7,248 nucleotides of DNA from an uncultured Clostridia bacterium (GTDB lineage: Bacteria > Bacillota > Clostridia > Oscillospirales > Acutalibacteraceae): contig CALYNW010000046.1 in the NCBI GenBank assembly GCA_945224895.1, positions 1 through 7,248 of the forward strand. Direction: 5' to 3'. The position numbers were made by a program, and so were the translations under genes. Within the stretch, counting starts at the first letter, position 1. The number at the start of each line of letters is the position of its first letter. Positions 5,715 through 7,248 of this stretch are shown in pieces. The notes under the pieces were generated by a model. That model ran no database searches. It saw only the letters and a program-made list of their open reading frames with translations, and was not told the DNA's origin.

Positions 5715-7121
5715 TTAATATTCAAGGAATATCACATTTTTTCCGATTTTGTTTTTAAAGGTAACTATGCCCCTTTCGGGAATGAAAATCTCTGTATTAT
5801 AAGATGTATCATTGCAGGTATATGTAAGCTCAAAGGTCCTTTTTTCGCTGTCGCTTTTAATTGACTCTATATCTCCGCAAACCGCTACGGGATAAGGGCG
5901 GATAATCGTCTTTAAAAATTTATGATTTTCCCTAAAGCCCCAGTAAATGCTTGACCAGTGATTTTCCTCAATAAGAGAATAGATATAGTCAATATGGCTT
6001 ACCCATTCGTTACCTACGGCACCGCCTCCCCATTCGCCCATAACAACGGGAACATTCATTTTTATCTGATTTTTACGTATGCCGTCAAAAATAAATTTAA
6101 TTCTTTCATTACTTGAATAGTTATTGTAAAGGGGTGAATCAATAAAAATATCGTAAGCATGGGGAGAATAGATATAATTTTCCCTTGTTTTTATCTCAAA
6201 GGGCACACCTAAATTTGAATAATAGCAATGCTCGAAGAAATGAAGATGCCTGCCGTCGTCACATTTTGATGAAATGTTATCGAAAAACGGCTGATAATAT
6301 TTTTCCGAAAAGGGTGCAACGTATTTTTCTATATCCGAAACAGCCTTACCGAAAAGGTCGTAGCTGTCCATTGTGTTGAGAAAGGCTTTAAGCCTTTTAG
6401 GACTTCTAACCTTTCGGACAATGGCAAGTGCCATTCTCACAAAGCCACGTCTTTCCTGACCATTTTTAAAATATTTTTCCGCATTGAATTTAACACCCAA
6501 GCCCTGCATTAAAGCGTTATCAACAAGGGAGCAAAATGCCTTGTTTGAATTATCGTTAATCTGAGGTTCGTTAAAATAGTCATAGGCAATTACGTTGTCA
6601 TACTCGGAAAATTCATCCGTAACCATCTGCCACAGCTTAACAAACCTGTCCTGCATACCGTTCTTGTTCTGCCAAAAATCGTTAAAGGCACGCTGAACAT
6701 CACGCATATAAAAATATCCCTCAGCCCAAATTGCAACAGGCTTCAGCTTTTTATAATCCTCGGTCAGCCATTTGGGTGCACCGTCACCTACATTTACGTT
6801 TTTAAAAAACAGGTCTTGGTGCATATCAAGGAGAACATAAATATTATTATCCTTTAGCTCCTGTACAAAGTCCTTAAGCATCTTGAGGATTTTTTCGTCA
6901 TAGACGTTTTCCTCAGGCTCAAGCATTGCCCAGTTAAAGCCCAGCCGGACAATATTTGCACCGTATTCAAGGGCGTTTTTTAAGCCCTTTTTTAATTCCT
7001 TTTCTGCCTTGTGAAATTCGGTTATACCCATTTCTTCAAACTTTAAGCAGATGTTAATTCCTCTGAAAATTCTTTCTCGACCGTATTCGTCACGAATTTT
7101 CATTCCGTCAATGTAAAACAT
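5715..7121 (-). CDS. Endoglycoceramidase-like GH5 glycosidase, no signal peptide
   Basis: A 468-residue clan GH-A (beta/alpha)8-barrel hydrolase. Motifs in order: IFRGINICLKF (18-28), NIVRLGFNWAMLEPE (56-70), LLDMHQDLF (97-105), GAPKWL (114-119), AYDYFNEP (179-186; Glu185 the acid/base), NYIYSPHAYD (315-324), and MGEWGGG (361-367; Glu363 the nucleophile). The DMHQD and GAP-W motifs and the C-terminal beta domain from about 405, opening RPYPVAV and continuing FELTYTC...TEIFIPE, match endoglycoceramidase-type GH5 enzymes, which release oligosaccharide from glycosphingolipids or related glycolipids. No signal peptide precedes the first motif, so it is predicted cytoplasmic, unlike the secreted actinobacterial enzymes. 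A Lys/Arg-rich insertion lies between the catalytic residues (about 187-270). The ATG has GAGG at 7132-7129, seven bases upstream. It is followed 29 bp later by the deacetylase gene. Family is solid; the substrate is open. Confidence 0.87.
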   Translation of the reverse strand: MFYIDGMKIRDEYGRERIFRGINICLKFEEMGITEFHKAEKELKKGLKNALEYGANIVRLGFNWAMLEPEENVYDEKILKMLKDFVQELKDNNIYVLLDMHQDLFFKNVNVGDGAPKWLTEDYKKLKPVAIWAEGYFYMRDVQRAFNDFWQNKNGMQDRFVKLWQMVTDEFSEYDNVIAYDYFNEPQINDNSNKAFCSLVDNALMQGLGVKFNAEKYFKNGQERRGFVRMALAIVRKVRSPKRLKAFLNTMDSYDLFGKAVSDIEKYVAPFSEKYYQPFFDNISSKCDDGRHLHFFEHCYYSNLGVPFEIKTRENYIYSPHAYDIFIDSPLYNNYSSNERIKFIFDGIRKNQIKMNVPVVMGEWGGGAVGNEWVSHIDYIYSLIEENHWSSIYWGFRENHKFLKTIIRPYPVAVCGDIESIKSDSEKRTFELTYTCNDTSYNTEIFIPERGIVTFKNKIGKNVIFLEY

Positions 7122-7183
7122 AATTTTTCCTCATCAAATTCGGGTTTGTCGAGATGTTGTTGAATGAAGCAACTGCTTATAAC

Positions 7184-7202
7184 GGGCTTGCACTGCAAGC
7201 CC
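7184..7202. repeat. Palindrome upstream of the GH5 gene, possible dispersed intergenic repeat
   Basis: GGGCTTGCA (7184-7192) is mirrored by TGCAAGCCC (7194-7202); as RNA it gives a 7-bp stem with loop CACTG. It is followed by CCTACG, so the other strand reads CGTAGGGGCTTGC. This resembles a GTAGGGGC-type palindromic element that I recall scattered between genes in Firmicutes. There is no T-run on either side, so it does not look like a simple terminator. Only one copy is in the window, so repeat status is inferred. Confidence 0.45.
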
Positions 7203-7222
7203 CTACGAAAGCTTGTTCCCTC

Positions 7223-7248
7223 GGCACAGTACGCAACGTGTGCGTGCC
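7223..7248. repeat. Second palindrome at the window edge
   Basis: ACGCA (7231-7235) pairs with TGCGT (7241-7245) around loop ACGTG, and GGC (7223-7225) can pair with GCC (7246-7248) beyond a five-base bulge. With the palindrome 20 bases to the left it may form one composite intergenic element. It is cut by the window edge, so its full extent cannot be seen. Confidence 0.35.

Noticed and set aside
7177..7182. TTATAA on the - strand as -10 box of the GH5 operon
   Set aside because: No acceptable -35 box lies 16-18 bp upstream; that place holds AGGGGC of the palindrome.

Overview
The window looks like chromosomal DNA from a low-to-moderate-GC, Gram-positive gut-type clostridium (Oscillospiraceae/Ruminococcus-like). 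This rests on the A/T-rich intergenic regions, AGGAGG-type ribosome binding sites, the lysine-rich Ig-like/fibronectin III modules of a secreted protein, and a probable DUF6472 small protein of a type I recall mainly from Oscillospiraceae. Family calls come from reading the translated sequence, not from a database search.

Left part, + strand (1-1679): the 3' part of uxuA (mannonate dehydratase), then an SDR-type D-mannonate oxidoreductase 2 bp downstream. Together they are two successive steps of glucuronate catabolism (fructuronate to mannonate to 2-keto-3-deoxygluconate). The visible UxuA has Ala where the family normally has a metal-binding Asp (RPAHGR instead of RPDHGR). A strong hairpin follows (1697-1724).

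Middle, + strand (1756-4109): an RlmA-type 23S rRNA guanine-N1 methyltransferase with an N-terminal zinc finger; 3 bp later a 59-residue four-cysteine protein (2533-2712); one base after that, a near-consensus sigma-A promoter (TTGACA-17-TATCAT) driving a secreted modular protein that starts at 2771; then a 58-residue cationic protein with one hydrophobic segment, whose ribosome binding site lies partly in a hairpin.

Right part, - strand (7121-4150): an endoglycoceramidase-like GH5 glycosidase without a signal peptide, followed after 29 bp by a secreted PIG-L family deacetylase with two accessory beta-rich regions. These two form a likely operon that converges on the + strand genes at a shared bidirectional terminator (4112-4151). 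Upstream of the GH5 gene, at the right edge, are two palindromes that look like an intergenic repeat running out of the window.

The most interesting items are the UxuA active-site substitution, the GH5/PIG-L pair as a possible glycolipid- or glycan-processing unit, and the small cationic protein with its structured leader. No tRNA, rRNA, CRISPR array or insertion sequence was seen.
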